Shown: in pieces, positions 25,170 through 33,524 of the stretch
Layout of the letters: each line of letters starts with the position of its first letter
Position numbering within the stretch: position 1 is the first letter of the stretch
From: Kitasatospora sp. A2-31
GTDB lineage: Bacteria > Actinomycetota > Actinomycetes > Streptomycetales > Streptomycetaceae
NCBI RefSeq assembly: GCF_022288725.1
Contig: NZ_JAKNTA010000002.1
Span: forward strand, 780,404-844,403
Direction of reading: 5' to 3'
Length of the DNA: 64,000 bases
The notes under the pieces: model-generated
The model's input: the letters and a program-made list of their open reading frames with translations, nothing else
Told to the model about the DNA's origin: nothing
Databases searched by the model: none
Program-made: the position numbers and the translations under genes

Positions 25170-25231
25170 CGCGCCGAAAGCCGGATGCCGCGCCCACCGT
25201 GAGGTGGGCGCGGCATCCGGCTTTCGGCGCG
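25170..25231. terminator. 29-bp perfect hairpin between convergent genes
   Basis: Bases 25170-25198 pair perfectly with 25203-25231 around a GTGA tetraloop of the GNRA class. It lies 17 bp after the arc operon and 29 bp after the convergent stress gene, so it can end both transcripts. Stem length is unusually great. Confidence 0.92.
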
Positions 25232-25260
25232 GCCAGGTGTCGCGGCGCGCAGCTGCGGTG

Positions 25261-26133
25261 TCAGTCGTGCGGGATGACGGCGACCGGCGCCTGGGCGTGG
25301 TGGATCACCGCGTGGGCAACCGGGCCGAGCCGCATGCCGGGCCGGTGGCGGCGCAGCCGGCGGCCGACCACGAGGAGTGCGGCGTTGCCGGAGGCGTCCA
25401 CCACCGCGCCGGCGCCGCTGCCGATCCGGCTGTCCTCGATCACGACGACCTCCGGGTACTTCTCCCGCCAGGGGGCGAGCGCCTGGCTGAGCAGCTCCGC
25501 CTCGATGCTGCGGAACTGCTCGGTCTCGACCTCCGGGGCCGTCCAGCTCGCGTATCCCCAGACCGCCGGCGGAGTCCAGCCGTGGACCGCGCGCAGCACG
25601 GCGTCCCGGGCCGCGGCCTGCCGGAAGGCGAAGTCGACGACCTCGTCCGCCGGAGCACGGGTGTCGACACCGACGACCACTTCGGCGGTCTCGCCGGCGC
25701 CGGCCTCCTGTGGCCGGGCGGCCCGGACCAGGACGACGGGCACCTCGCACCGTGCCGCGACGTCGAGACCGACCGATCCCACCAGCAGGCCCTCGAAGCC
25801 GCCCAGGCCCAGCGAACCCACGGCCAGCAGCTCGGAGTCGGCCGCGGCGGCGAGCAGGGATGCGGCCGGCTCGTGACCGGTCAGCAATCCGGTGTGCAGC
25901 TCCAGCTCCGGGTGGGCCGAGCGCACCTTCTCTGCGGCGCGGCCGAGCATGCAGTCGGTCAGGGTGCGCACGTGCGCCGGCTGGCCGGGATCGGCGTGGA
26001 TGTCGTCCTGCCAGGTCCAGGCGTGGACGAGCCGCAGCGCGATGCGGCGGCGAGCCGCCTCGTCCGCCGCCCACAGCGCCGCCGCGGTGCTCTCGGGCGA
26101 ACCGTCGATGCCGGCCAGTACGAACCTGCTCAT
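25261..26133 (-). CDS. universal stress protein, tandem domains
   Basis: A 290-residue protein of two UspA domains. The first (about 1-140) has FVLAGIDGSPESTAAALWA and ends in GSLGLGGFEGLLVGSVGLDV with PVVLV, a good ATP-binding G-x2-G-x9-GS segment. The second (about 150-288) has EVVVGVDTRAPADEVVDFAF and ends RRLRRHRPGMRLGPVAHAVI, PVAVIPHD, where the glycine loop is altered. Tandem Usp proteins of this size are classic members of mycobacterial and streptomycete dormancy regulons. DevR-like boxes lie 103-128 bp upstream of its ATG, and it converges on the arc operon. Confidence 0.92.
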   Translation of the reverse strand: MSRFVLAGIDGSPESTAAALWAADEAARRRIALRLVHAWTWQDDIHADPGQPAHVRTLTDCMLGRAAEKVRSAHPELELHTGLLTGHEPAASLLAAAADSELLAVGSLGLGGFEGLLVGSVGLDVAARCEVPVVLVRAARPQEAGAGETAEVVVGVDTRAPADEVVDFAFRQAAARDAVLRAVHGWTPPAVWGYASWTAPEVETEQFRSIEAELLSQALAPWREKYPEVVVIEDSRIGSGAGAVVDASGNAALLVVGRRLRRHRPGMRLGPVAHAVIHHAQAPVAVIPHD

Positions 26134-26235
26134 GGTGGGGCCTGCTTTCCGTTGCCGGGGTCGTGCCCCGGGTGCAACTGCTCGGGGTGCGGTACCAGCG
26201 TCGCCCGGCGTGCCCCCGGGCCCCAGGGCCTGTCA

Positions 26236-26261
26236 GGACCCCGTACGGGGCCCAAGGTCCC
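26236..26261 (-). promoter_or_regulatory. DevR/DosR-like box before universal stress gene
   Basis: Read on the minus strand, 26248-26261 is GGGACCTTGGGCCC, a near match to the DosR/DevR-type box. Overlapping it, 26236-26253 is a near-perfect palindrome with core CCCCGTACGGGG. Both are upstream of the stress gene at 26133. Confidence 0.5.
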
Positions 26262-26366
26262 GGGTGCGTGCGCGAAGCGCGCACCCGGGACGTCCGCAAG
26301 ACCCGGTCTCGGCGTACACCCGAACGCACGCGGTCACGTACAGGTGAACGTGCTCACGGCTCAGGG

Positions 26367-26753
26367 TCACCGCCGGCTGGTGGACACGACCGACTTGCAC
26401 ACCCCTCGCATGCGCAGCACCGCGTGTGTTCGTGGTGCGGCCGCCATGCCCGGGTCCTGCCAGGGATCGTCGCCGAGCGCGGCCCCGGCCCGGTCGCGCA
26501 CCGTCGCCAGCGCTCCGACCAAGGCCGACGCGTGAGCCCGGACGACCGTCACGTCCCGAGTGGTTGGCACGTGGTCCCAGACGGTCGACGCGGCGGTCGC
26601 CGCAGTCCAGGGATCCACCTCCGGTGCGCCTCCGGCTGACGGGGGACCGCCGTAGAGGTGTAGGTTGACGGTCCCGCCTTGGACCACCGGCCCGTGGAAG
26701 GTCCCGCTGTCCACGAGGTTGCGGATCTCTGTGTCCCCCATAGCGGTAGTCAT
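26367..26753 (-). CDS. unknown short protein, probably truncated
   Basis: A 128-residue frame starting near 26753 (an ATG 21 bases earlier and one 12 bases later are alternatives; none has a ribosome site). The N terminus IRNLVDSGTFHGPVVQGGTV is a pattern found at the start of larger actinobacterial regulatory ATPase or TPR proteins, where it is followed by a NB-ARC or similar domain. Here that domain is absent, and the last 30 residues (RTHAVLRMRGVCKSVV) look out of frame. I take it as a possible remnant next to other decayed genes. Confidence 0.4.
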   Translation of the reverse strand: MTTAMGDTEIRNLVDSGTFHGPVVQGGTVNLHLYGGPPSAGGAPEVDPWTAATAASTVWDHVPTTRDVTVVRAHASALVGALATVRDRAGAALGDDPWQDPGMAAAPRTHAVLRMRGVCKSVVSTSRR

Positions 26754-26838
26754 AGCACGGACGGTCAGCGGCATGTGAACCAGGATGGGCCCCGTCCAGG
26801 GGGCCAGAACGGCCGTTGCGGGCGCGCTCTTGGCTGTG

Positions 26839-27400
26839 TCAGGCCATTGGGATGTGGCGGCTGAGGGGATCGCGTCCGGGCGAGACCGGGTCGAAGGGGG
26901 AGTCCTCAAGCACCGCAAGGGCGACGGCGAGGGCGGCTGCGGTGAGGACGGCGGTGACGGCGTTTTCCCATGGGTCGCCGGGCTCGGTGTCCTCCAGCAG
27001 AGCGTGGGCGCCGGGGAGGTCACCGGTGGTGGCGCGGGCGAGGACGGCGACCTGGCGGCCGTCGAGGATGCGTCGGCCGATGCCGCAGTGTTCTTCGATG
27101 TGGCGCAGGGCTCGCTCCAGCGGCCGGCGGTGGTGAGGGCGCGGGTGCCGTCGGCGATGACGACGCGCCACAGCCGTGCGACGACTTCGGCGCGCTGTTC
27201 GGGGGTTTCGGTGAGATGGGCGGGGAGGGTGATGCCGTCGAGCGTTGCCTGGGTGGAGGTGATGACGGGGCGGTAGAGGTTGAGGAGGAGTTGCGGACGG
27301 GTGCCCGGCTGCTGTGCGTCGGCGGGGGCGTCGCGATGAACTGCGTCAGCATCGGAAAGATCATCGCCTCCGGGCTGTTCGACAGGTCGCCGTCCCGCCG
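26839..27400 (-). pseudogene. frameshifted gene of unknown family
   Basis: Three pieces in different frames join into one sensible protein. FPMLTQFIATPP near 27370 leads into QLLLNLYRPVITSTQATLDG and AEVVARLWRVVIADGTRALT, then near 27125 the frame shifts to PLERALRHIEEHCGIGRRIL and ATTGDLPGAHALLEDTEPGD, ending at 26839. At least two single-base shifts are needed. All pieces have normal GC3 bias. I do not know the family. The alternative, two independent short genes, is less likely because neither has a start with a ribosome site. Confidence 0.6.
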
Positions 27401-27849
27401 GCTCCTGGCGACCCCGGCACGGCGATCGGGGCCGCGGCCGCCGTCCACCTCGGCCGGCACCGGAACGGGCCGACAGGTCATCGGCATCCCGCCGTCGGCC
27501 GCAAGGTCCTGCTTGTCGCCGCCCCCGACGTCGCGGACAGCCCTGTCTCGCCGACCGCACGGTCGCGGAGGCTCACCGGTCTCGCCACCGCTGCTCACCA
27601 TTGCGCAGGCCGGACCGGCTTCACAGCGCACCTGCGCACGGGGATGGTGCGCAGCGCAAGGTGGTCCCTTTTCGCGTCAGAAGTGCGTCACGGTCCTGGG
27701 CCTGACCGCTCCGTCGGTGCTGGATCACGTCCAGCGGGACTTCTCCGCCGGCTTGGACGAATGTCGGTGCGGCGGCATCACTTCCATCCGGGCCGCGGCA
27801 TGCTGTTGGACCCGCCGGGCGGTGTCCACGCACGGCCCTCGGAGCACGC
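27401..27849. other. degenerate region without a callable gene
   Basis: About 450 bp with short frames only. Plus-strand stretches such as HLGRHRNGPTGHRHPAVGRK look partly protein-like but cannot be assigned. This is probably decayed coding DNA; no insertion-sequence ends or transposase motifs were found. Confidence 0.4.
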
Positions 27850-28140
27850 CTACCCCGCGGTCGACTTCCGGACGGCGTCGAGGACCGAGCCGGCGCCGAG
27901 GACGGCGAGCTTGTCCCGGACCAGCACGATCGGCCCGCCGAGCTGGAGGCGGGTCCTCAGAGGACGATGTCGGCGGCCTCGTCGAAGGCGCTGGAGCCGC
28001 GGGCTCCCATGGCCGCGCCCACATCGGCGGCCGCCCGAAGGGCGCGTCGTTGACGCCGTCGCCGACCCTGACCGTGACGGCGCGGTCGCGTTCGCGTTCG
28101 GCGCGAACGGCGGCCACGGGCAGGGGCGCTGCCGGTGGTG
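27850..28140 (-). pseudogene. remnant of a metal P-type ATPase C terminus
   Basis: Three frames read in order give the end of a heavy-metal-translocating P1B-type ATPase: AAVRAERERDRAV with VGDGVNDAPF (hinge motif GDGVNDAP), then AAADVGAAMGARGSSAFDEAADIVL, then LVRDKLAVLGAGSVLDAVRKS and a TAG at 27850. At least two frameshifts break it, and everything upstream of the hinge (phosphorylation DKTG site, membrane helices) is missing. The APC-SpoIIE fusion gene ends directly beside it. Clear decayed fragment. Confidence 0.75.
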
Positions 28141-28149
28141 GCGAAGGCG

Positions 28150-30777
28150 TCAGCTCCCGTCGGGCAGGTCCTGCTCGGTCCAGATGGTCTTGCCGGTGGT
28201 GGTGTAGCGGGTTCCCCAGCCGCGGGTCACCTGGGCGATGATGAACAGCCCGCGTCCGCCCTCTTCGTCGGTGGCGGCGTGGCGCAGATGGGGCGAGGTG
28301 TGCCCGGTGTCCGACACCTCGCAGACCAGGCCGCGGTCCCGGATGAGGCGGATGCGGACTTGTCCGCGGGCGTACCGGACGGCGTTGGTGACCAGCTCGC
28401 TGACGATGAGTTCGGTGGTGAACGACAGTTCGTCCAGGCCCCAGTCGCGCAGCTGTCCCGAGGTCAGCCGGCGCGCGGTGGAGACGGAGGTGGGCTCGGC
28501 GGACAGTTCCCATTCGGCGACCTGTTCGCGGTCCAGGAGCCGGGTGCGGGTCAGGAGCAGCACCGCGTCGTCGTCCACCGGGCCGGGCAGCAGGGTTTCC
28601 AGGGCCCGGTCGCACAGTTCTTCCAACGAGTGCCGGTGGGGCTCGAGGACGCCCGCCAGCAGCTCGCGGCCCTCGTCGGCGGCGTGGTCGGGGGTGTGGA
28701 TCAGGCCGTCGGTGAGCAGGGCGAGCAGAGTGCCCGGGGGGAGGGCGAGCTCGGTGCTCCGGTACGGCGGTCCGTCGACTCCGAGCGCCGGCCCGACCGG
28801 GAGCTCCGGGTGGATGACGAGACCGCTCGCCGGGTCGACGATCGTGGGCTGAGGGTGTCCCGCGAGGGCGAGGCAGCACCGGCCGGTGACCGGGTCGTAC
28901 ACCGCGTAGAGGCAGGTCACTCCCACGGCCCCGGTGGCGGGGTCCTCGGTCCGGTTTCTCGTGGGGTCCTCGGTGTCCTGCCGGACGGCGTCGTCGAGAC
29001 GGCAGAGCAGGTCGTCCGGGTCGAGGTCGAGGCGGGAGAGCACGCGCACGCTGGTCCGCAGGCGTCCCATGGTCGCCGCTGCGGCCAGCCCGGACCCGAG
29101 GACGTCGCCGACGACCAGGCCGACCCGGCTGCTGGAGAGCGGGATGACGTCGAACCAGTCCCCGCCCACGCCGGAGCGGCCGTCGGCGGGAACATAACGG
29201 TTGGCGTGCTCGACGGCCGGGTGCGGCGGCAGCAGGCGCGGCAGCAGCCGCCGCTGCAGGCGAAGGGTCGCCGTGTGCTCGCGGGTGACGAACGGCATGA
29301 GCAGGGCGCCGATCAGCAGCGCTCCGAGCCCCATCACGGTGACCCCGCCGGTCCGGCCGATGACCGGCAGGTCCACCGTGGTCGCGCCGTAGCCGGGGGC
29401 GGCGTACACGTCGAAGGCCGCGTAGCAGAACAGGCCGAGCATGATGAGCCCGCCGATGCCCGGCAGCACGCCCTTGAACAGGAGGTCCCGTCGGCTGCGG
29501 GTGAGCACCCGGCGGTAGAACCAGACGCATGCGAAGCCGGTGAGGCCGTAGTAGAAGGCGATGGCCAGGCCGACCGAGGCGATGGAGTCCGCCAGGACGT
29601 GGTGGCTCACCGCGGTGAGCACCACCAGCAGGCCGACCGACGCCAGGCCCATGCCGACCGTGGACCAGGTCGGGGTGAGGTACCGGCGGTGCAGGCGGGC
29701 GAAGCGCGAGGGCAGCGCCTTGTGCGCCGCCATCGAGAAGACCGTGCGGGCCACGGGCAGGATCGTGGTCTGCGTGGAGGCGGCCGCCGAGGTCAGGACC
29801 ATGAAGATCAGCAGCTTGGTGAGGAACTCGCCCGTACCCTCCCCGCCGAAGACCGACCGGCCGAGGCCGGAGAGCACGTCGTCGGAGTTGGCGGCGTTGC
29901 CGAGGCCGATGCCCTCGCTGCCGACTCCGGCGAACGCCTGCGCGGAGGTGGACACCAAGGTGTAGACGATCAGGAGGAGCACCGTCGACATGACGGCGGC
30001 GCGGCCCGGGATGCGCTTGGTGTCGGCGGTCTCCTCGTTGACCGCGACCGCGGTGTCCCAGCCCCAGTAGACGAAGACGGCGGCCAGGAAACCGGTGGTG
30101 AACGCCTGCGGAGAGGCGATCCGGGTCGGATCGAACCAGGACGCGGAGACGTGGACGGCCGTCGCCGGGCCGTCGGCGCTGTAGGCCTTCACCAGCGCGA
30201 CGACGGCGAACAGGAGCAGCACGGCCACCTCGATGCACAGCAGCCAGCGCTGCACGGCGGCCGAGATCTCTATGCCGAGGTAGCAGATCGCCGTCATCAC
30301 GGCGATCCAGACGGCTCCGGCCACCGTCGTCCACAGCCGGTCGTCCGCGAGCGAGTCCGCGCCCACCAGGCGGAAGCCGTAGATCCCGGCGATCTCCGCG
30401 AGGTTCGCCATCACGAGGACGTCGGCGACGATGATGCCCCAGCCGCCCATCCACCCGGCGCGGGGCCCGAACGCGCGAGTCGCCCAGGTGAACGTCGTCC
30501 CGCAGTCCGCGTCGGTGGCGTTGAGCTCCCGGTAGGCATGCGCGATCAGCAGCATCGGCACGAAGGCCAGCATGATGACCACCGGTGTCTGCAAGCCCAC
30601 GCCAGCGGCGATCAGGCCGAGCGTCGCGGCGAGGCTGTATGCGGGGGCGGTCGACGAGATCCCCAGGACCACGGACGAGAAGAGCCCGAGGGCACCGGCC
30701 CTCAGCCCCTTTTCGCCGGCGCCCGCACCGGGCGCCAGTGCCCCGGGGGACGCGGCGGGACCACCGAAGAGCTTCAC
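28150..30777 (-). CDS. APC permease fused to SpoIIE phosphatase and HATPase
   Basis: One uninterrupted 875-residue frame with three modules. Residues about 1-495 are an APC-superfamily amino-acid permease with about twelve membrane helices (SSVVLGISSTAPAYSLAATL, GWDTAVAVNEETADTKRIPG). Residues about 500-742 are a SpoIIE/PP2C-type phosphatase (LRLQRRLLPRLLPPHPAVE, GVGGDWFDVIPL, VVGDVLGSGLAAAATMGRLR, LLTDGLIH, DDDAVLLL) with its metal-binding aspartates kept. Residues about 745-870 are a HATPase (ELIVSELVTNAVRYA N-box, GGRGLFIIAQ G-box). SpoIIE-HATPase pairs dephosphorylate STAS antagonists and bind sigma factors; here the sensor is a transporter. It stands alone. The likely substrate class is encoded at 13246-13641. 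Fusion seen directly; sensing role inferred. Confidence 0.93.
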   Translation of the reverse strand: MKLFGGPAASPGALAPGAGAGEKGLRAGALGLFSSVVLGISSTAPAYSLAATLGLIAAGVGLQTPVVIMLAFVPMLLIAHAYRELNATDADCGTTFTWATRAFGPRAGWMGGWGIIVADVLVMANLAEIAGIYGFRLVGADSLADDRLWTTVAGAVWIAVMTAICYLGIEISAAVQRWLLCIEVAVLLLFAVVALVKAYSADGPATAVHVSASWFDPTRIASPQAFTTGFLAAVFVYWGWDTAVAVNEETADTKRIPGRAAVMSTVLLLIVYTLVSTSAQAFAGVGSEGIGLGNAANSDDVLSGLGRSVFGGEGTGEFLTKLLIFMVLTSAAASTQTTILPVARTVFSMAAHKALPSRFARLHRRYLTPTWSTVGMGLASVGLLVVLTAVSHHVLADSIASVGLAIAFYYGLTGFACVWFYRRVLTRSRRDLLFKGVLPGIGGLIMLGLFCYAAFDVYAAPGYGATTVDLPVIGRTGGVTVMGLGALLIGALLMPFVTREHTATLRLQRRLLPRLLPPHPAVEHANRYVPADGRSGVGGDWFDVIPLSSSRVGLVVGDVLGSGLAAAATMGRLRTSVRVLSRLDLDPDDLLCRLDDAVRQDTEDPTRNRTEDPATGAVGVTCLYAVYDPVTGRCCLALAGHPQPTIVDPASGLVIHPELPVGPALGVDGPPYRSTELALPPGTLLALLTDGLIHTPDHAADEGRELLAGVLEPHRHSLEELCDRALETLLPGPVDDDAVLLLTRTRLLDREQVAEWELSAEPTSVSTARRLTSGQLRDWGLDELSFTTELIVSELVTNAVRYARGQVRIRLIRDRGLVCEVSDTGHTSPHLRHAATDEEGGRGLFIIAQVTRGWGTRYTTTGKTIWTEQDLPDGS

Positions 30778-31529
30778 ATCCGCAATCCAGACACCGGCTG
30801 TTCGTGATCACCATTATCCGCGCCCCCGCCGGGGCCCGCCACGGCACCGTCGCGGGCCACGGCCTCGCCGCTGGTTCCCGGCACGGCCTGGGTCACACCG
30901 CAGCACACCGGCCGACCGCCGCCGTGAGTCCGGCCCGGACGCGGCCGGGCCGGACGCGCCCGTAAACCGCCCGCCGCGTCCGTACGTCCCGGCCGCCCCC
31001 CAGCACGTCGAGCAGGGCGGAGGCTCGAAGGGGCCCGGCTGGGGAACCCGGCCCATCGGGCCTGCGGGGCGGGTCGGCGGGCTCTTGCTGACAGAGGGGG
31101 CTCGGAACGCCCCGCAAGGCCGAGTCTCAATAACTGGCCTGGAGCAAGATCGTCGGTGGGGAGCGGACGGGGTGGTGGTGGTCTTCTCCGGCTCGCGCCG
31201 CTCCGGTGGTGACCGCCGCGCCGGTGGGGACCGTCCTTCGGCGGCCGGCGAGGGGACGGGGTCGGGGCATCCGCCGGTTCTCGCGGCGGTACCCGGCGAT
31301 GACATCCCGGGCTGCGTGAGTGTTCCGGTCATTTCTGATGGACCGTCAGCAAACTCAGCAGTGGGTCAGCATTGGTCCTGGCAGGCGCTGTCACGGATGG
31401 TCGAACGATGTCACGCGTCGAGTGCGGCGGCTCGTGTCGACAGGGGTGGCTCGGGGCGGCCCCAGGGAGGTTCCGACTCGGGGGTGCGGTGGGCCCGGTT
31501 GCCGCACCCCCGACTGGCAAATGCCCTGG
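30778..31529. other. 750-bp intergenic region
   Basis: No frame here has the composition or start expected of a gene. It must contain the fusion-gene promoter. The pirin terminator is at the right end. A somewhat AT-richer patch near 31320-31400 carries two GTCAGCA words. I see nothing further. Confidence 0.45.
31479..31512 (-). terminator. hairpin terminator after pirin gene
   Basis: An 11-bp perfect stem (31479-31489 with 31502-31512) and 12-base loop lies 18 bp past the pirin stop codon. Confidence 0.75.
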
Positions 31530-32498
31530 TCAGCGCTTGTTTCCGCGGGGCTTGAGGGGGATTCCGGGGAGCTCCGGGGCGGGGAGGCGGTCGCCCGGGT
31601 AGCCCTCGACGGCGCCGAAGCGGGCAGGGTTCGCGGAGCCCATCCACTCCTCGCGGGCTCGGGTGATGTCGTCCATCGACCGTCCGATAAAGTTCCACCA
31701 CATCACGATCTGCTCCTCGAACGGCGTTCCGCCGAGCAGGATCAGGCGGGCGGGCGCGTCCGAGGTGTTGGTGATGGTCAGGGTCTCGGCGCCGGGAGCG
31801 AGGTAGCCGAGGTCGGCGGGGCGCAGTGGGGTGCCCTCCAGCAGGACGTCGCCGCGGTCGACGAGGAGGCCGTGCTCGAAGGCGGGGTCGACGGTGAGGG
31901 TGGTGGCGGCGCCGGGGGAGAGGGTCAGCTCGGCGCCGAGCAGCGGGGTGAAGGTGGGGACGGGCGAGGTGTCGCCGGCGAGGGAGCCGAGGAAGACCCG
32001 GGCCTCGCCGCCGGGGACGGGCACCGGGCTCGGGGCGTGGTGGTGGAAGTCGCGGCCGGTGTTCCGGTGCTCCTCGGGCAGTGCCAGCCAGAGCTGGACG
32101 CCGTGCAGCACGGTGGTCGCGGGGGTCGAGACCTCCGAGTGGCTGATGCCGTGCCCGCTCGTCATGAGGTTGAGCTCGCCCGGGCGCACGAACGCGTGGA
32201 TGCCGAGGCTGTCCCGGTGCTCGATCTCCCCGGTGAACAGCCAGCTCACCGTCTGCAGGCCGGTGTGGGGGTGCGGGGCGACGTCCATGCCGCCGGTGTC
32301 GGCGACGTCGTCCGGCCCGTAGTGGTCGGCGAAGCACCAGGCGCCGATCAGGGAGCGGTTCCGCTGCGGCAGGGTGCGCCGTACCGTCATCGCCCGGGGC
32401 CCGCCCAGGGGCACGTCCCGCGGGGAGAGGACCTCCACGCGCGGTGCGGACGGCCGGGCGGCGGCCTCTGGCGCTTTTGTTTCGGATTCAACTACCAT
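31530..32498 (-). CDS. pirin-family protein
   Basis: A 322-residue bicupin pirin. Metal-site residues are in PHPHTGLQTVSWLFTGEIEH (His, His, His) and the following GHGISHSE; the second cupin half is present (TPLLGAELTLSPG, EHGLLVDRGDVLLEG). Bacterial pirins are iron-binding; some act as quercetinases, others interact with metabolic enzymes. The start is placed at 32498 because TATGAT ends seven bases before it, suggesting a leaderless message; an ATG at 32510 overlaps that hexamer. Divergent from an AhpD-like gene, with which it may share control. Confidence 0.88.
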   Translation of the reverse strand: MVVESETKAPEAAARPSAPRVEVLSPRDVPLGGPRAMTVRRTLPQRNRSLIGAWCFADHYGPDDVADTGGMDVAPHPHTGLQTVSWLFTGEIEHRDSLGIHAFVRPGELNLMTSGHGISHSEVSTPATTVLHGVQLWLALPEEHRNTGRDFHHHAPSPVPVPGGEARVFLGSLAGDTSPVPTFTPLLGAELTLSPGAATTLTVDPAFEHGLLVDRGDVLLEGTPLRPADLGYLAPGAETLTITNTSDAPARLILLGGTPFEEQIVMWWNFIGRSMDDITRAREEWMGSANPARFGAVEGYPGDRLPAPELPGIPLKPRGNKR

Positions 32499-32607
32499 GG
32501 AGTCGATCATAGCCGCCGAGACCGGTCGGCGCACCCATGCCCGAGCGGCCGATGCCGGCCGGCCCGGCCGAAGGGCCGTCAGCGGCCCGCCCACCGAAGG
32601 AGTCCAC

Positions 32608-33093
32608 GTGACCACCGCGAGCCAGACCCGCGTCTTCGTCGACAAGCAGAGCCCGAAGGCCTTCCACGCGCTGGTCGCCACCTCCGAGGCCGTCCGCACC
32701 GTCGCCGCCGACGCCGGACTGGACCGCAGGCTCGTGGAGCTGGTCAACGTCCGTGTCTCCCAGATCAACGGCTGCGCCTACTGCCTGGACGTCCACACCC
32801 GGGCCGCCCAGCGTGCGGGGGAGACCGCGCAGCGGCTCGGCGTGCTGCCGGCCTGGCGCGACACCGAGGTCTTCACCCCGCGCGAGCGCGCCGCGCTCGC
32901 CCTGGCCGAGGCGACCACCAGCCCCGCCGACCGCGCCGCGCAGGACAGCTCCTACCAGCTCGCGCGCGAGGTGCTGACGGAGGACGAGATCTCGGCGGTG
33001 ATCTGGGTGGCGATCACCATCAACGCTTTCAACCGCGTCTCCATTCTGAGCAAGCACCCCGTGCACCCCGCGCAGCCTTCTCCGGCGTCCTGA
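32608..33093 (+). CDS. AhpD-like / carboxymuconolactone decarboxylase-family protein
   Basis: A 161-residue all-helical protein of the CMD/AhpD family. The peroxidatic pair is present in NGCAYCLDVHTRAAQ (CxxC with the following His), so it can serve as a thiol peroxidase or alkylhydroperoxidase. Other signatures are SPKAFHALVATSEAV at the N terminus and ISAVIWVAITINAFNRVS near the C terminus. The start is a GTG with GAAGGAG upstream. Divergent from pirin. CMD genes are standard targets of ECF41 sigma factors; the one in this window is 30 kb away, so a link is only possible. Confidence 0.9.
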   Translation: MTTASQTRVFVDKQSPKAFHALVATSEAVRTVAADAGLDRRLVELVNVRVSQINGCAYCLDVHTRAAQRAGETAQRLGVLPAWRDTEVFTPRERAALALAEATTSPADRAAQDSSYQLAREVLTEDEISAVIWVAITINAFNRVSILSKHPVHPAQPSPAS

Positions 33094-33270
33094 GCCGGAG
33101 CAGGCACCGGTCCGCGGGTCGGCTCGCGGGCCGGAGGCCGCCCCCGCGGTGGGCGGCGTCGTCGGCGGCGTCTGACCGACCCTAGGCGCCCGGTCGGGAT
33201 CCGCTTGCTCCCCGGTGCCACGGTTCCGGCCCCGGAGCGCCCTCTGGCGGGCGCCGCCCGGGGCCGGTTC

Positions 33271-33465
33271 TCACAGGGTCGCCCGAGTGATCACGCCGAC
33301 GAGGCGGAGGATGGCCTGGCCCCAGGGGGTCGCGGCGATGAGGACGCCGAAGACGGTGCAGAGGACGACGGTCAGCCGCTCGTCGGAGCGGCTGCGGGAC
33401 TCCGTTCGGCGGGCCAGGCGGATGAAGATGACGACGGCGAGCGCCGCGGATGCGCTGATGGTCAT
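33271..33465 (-). CDS. small two-helix membrane protein
   Basis: A 64-residue protein with two membrane segments, MTISASAALAVVIFIRLA and TVVLCTVFGVLIAATPWG, joined by a charged loop (RRTESRSRSDERL). The ATG at 33465 follows GAGGAC at six bases. It lies 60 bp downstream of the membrane nuclease gene on the same strand and may be in its operon. No family recognised. Confidence 0.6.
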   Translation of the reverse strand: MTISASAALAVVIFIRLARRTESRSRSDERLTVVLCTVFGVLIAATPWGQAILRLVGVITRATL

Positions 33466-33524
33466 GCGAGGTCCTCGTCTCTGGGGGGCGGTGGCGTGGC
33501 CGGAGCGGTGACCGGCTCGCCGGC

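Noticed and set aside
27401..27849. Possible insertion sequence in the degenerate region
   Set aside because: No transposase motif, terminal inverted repeats or target duplication could be found.
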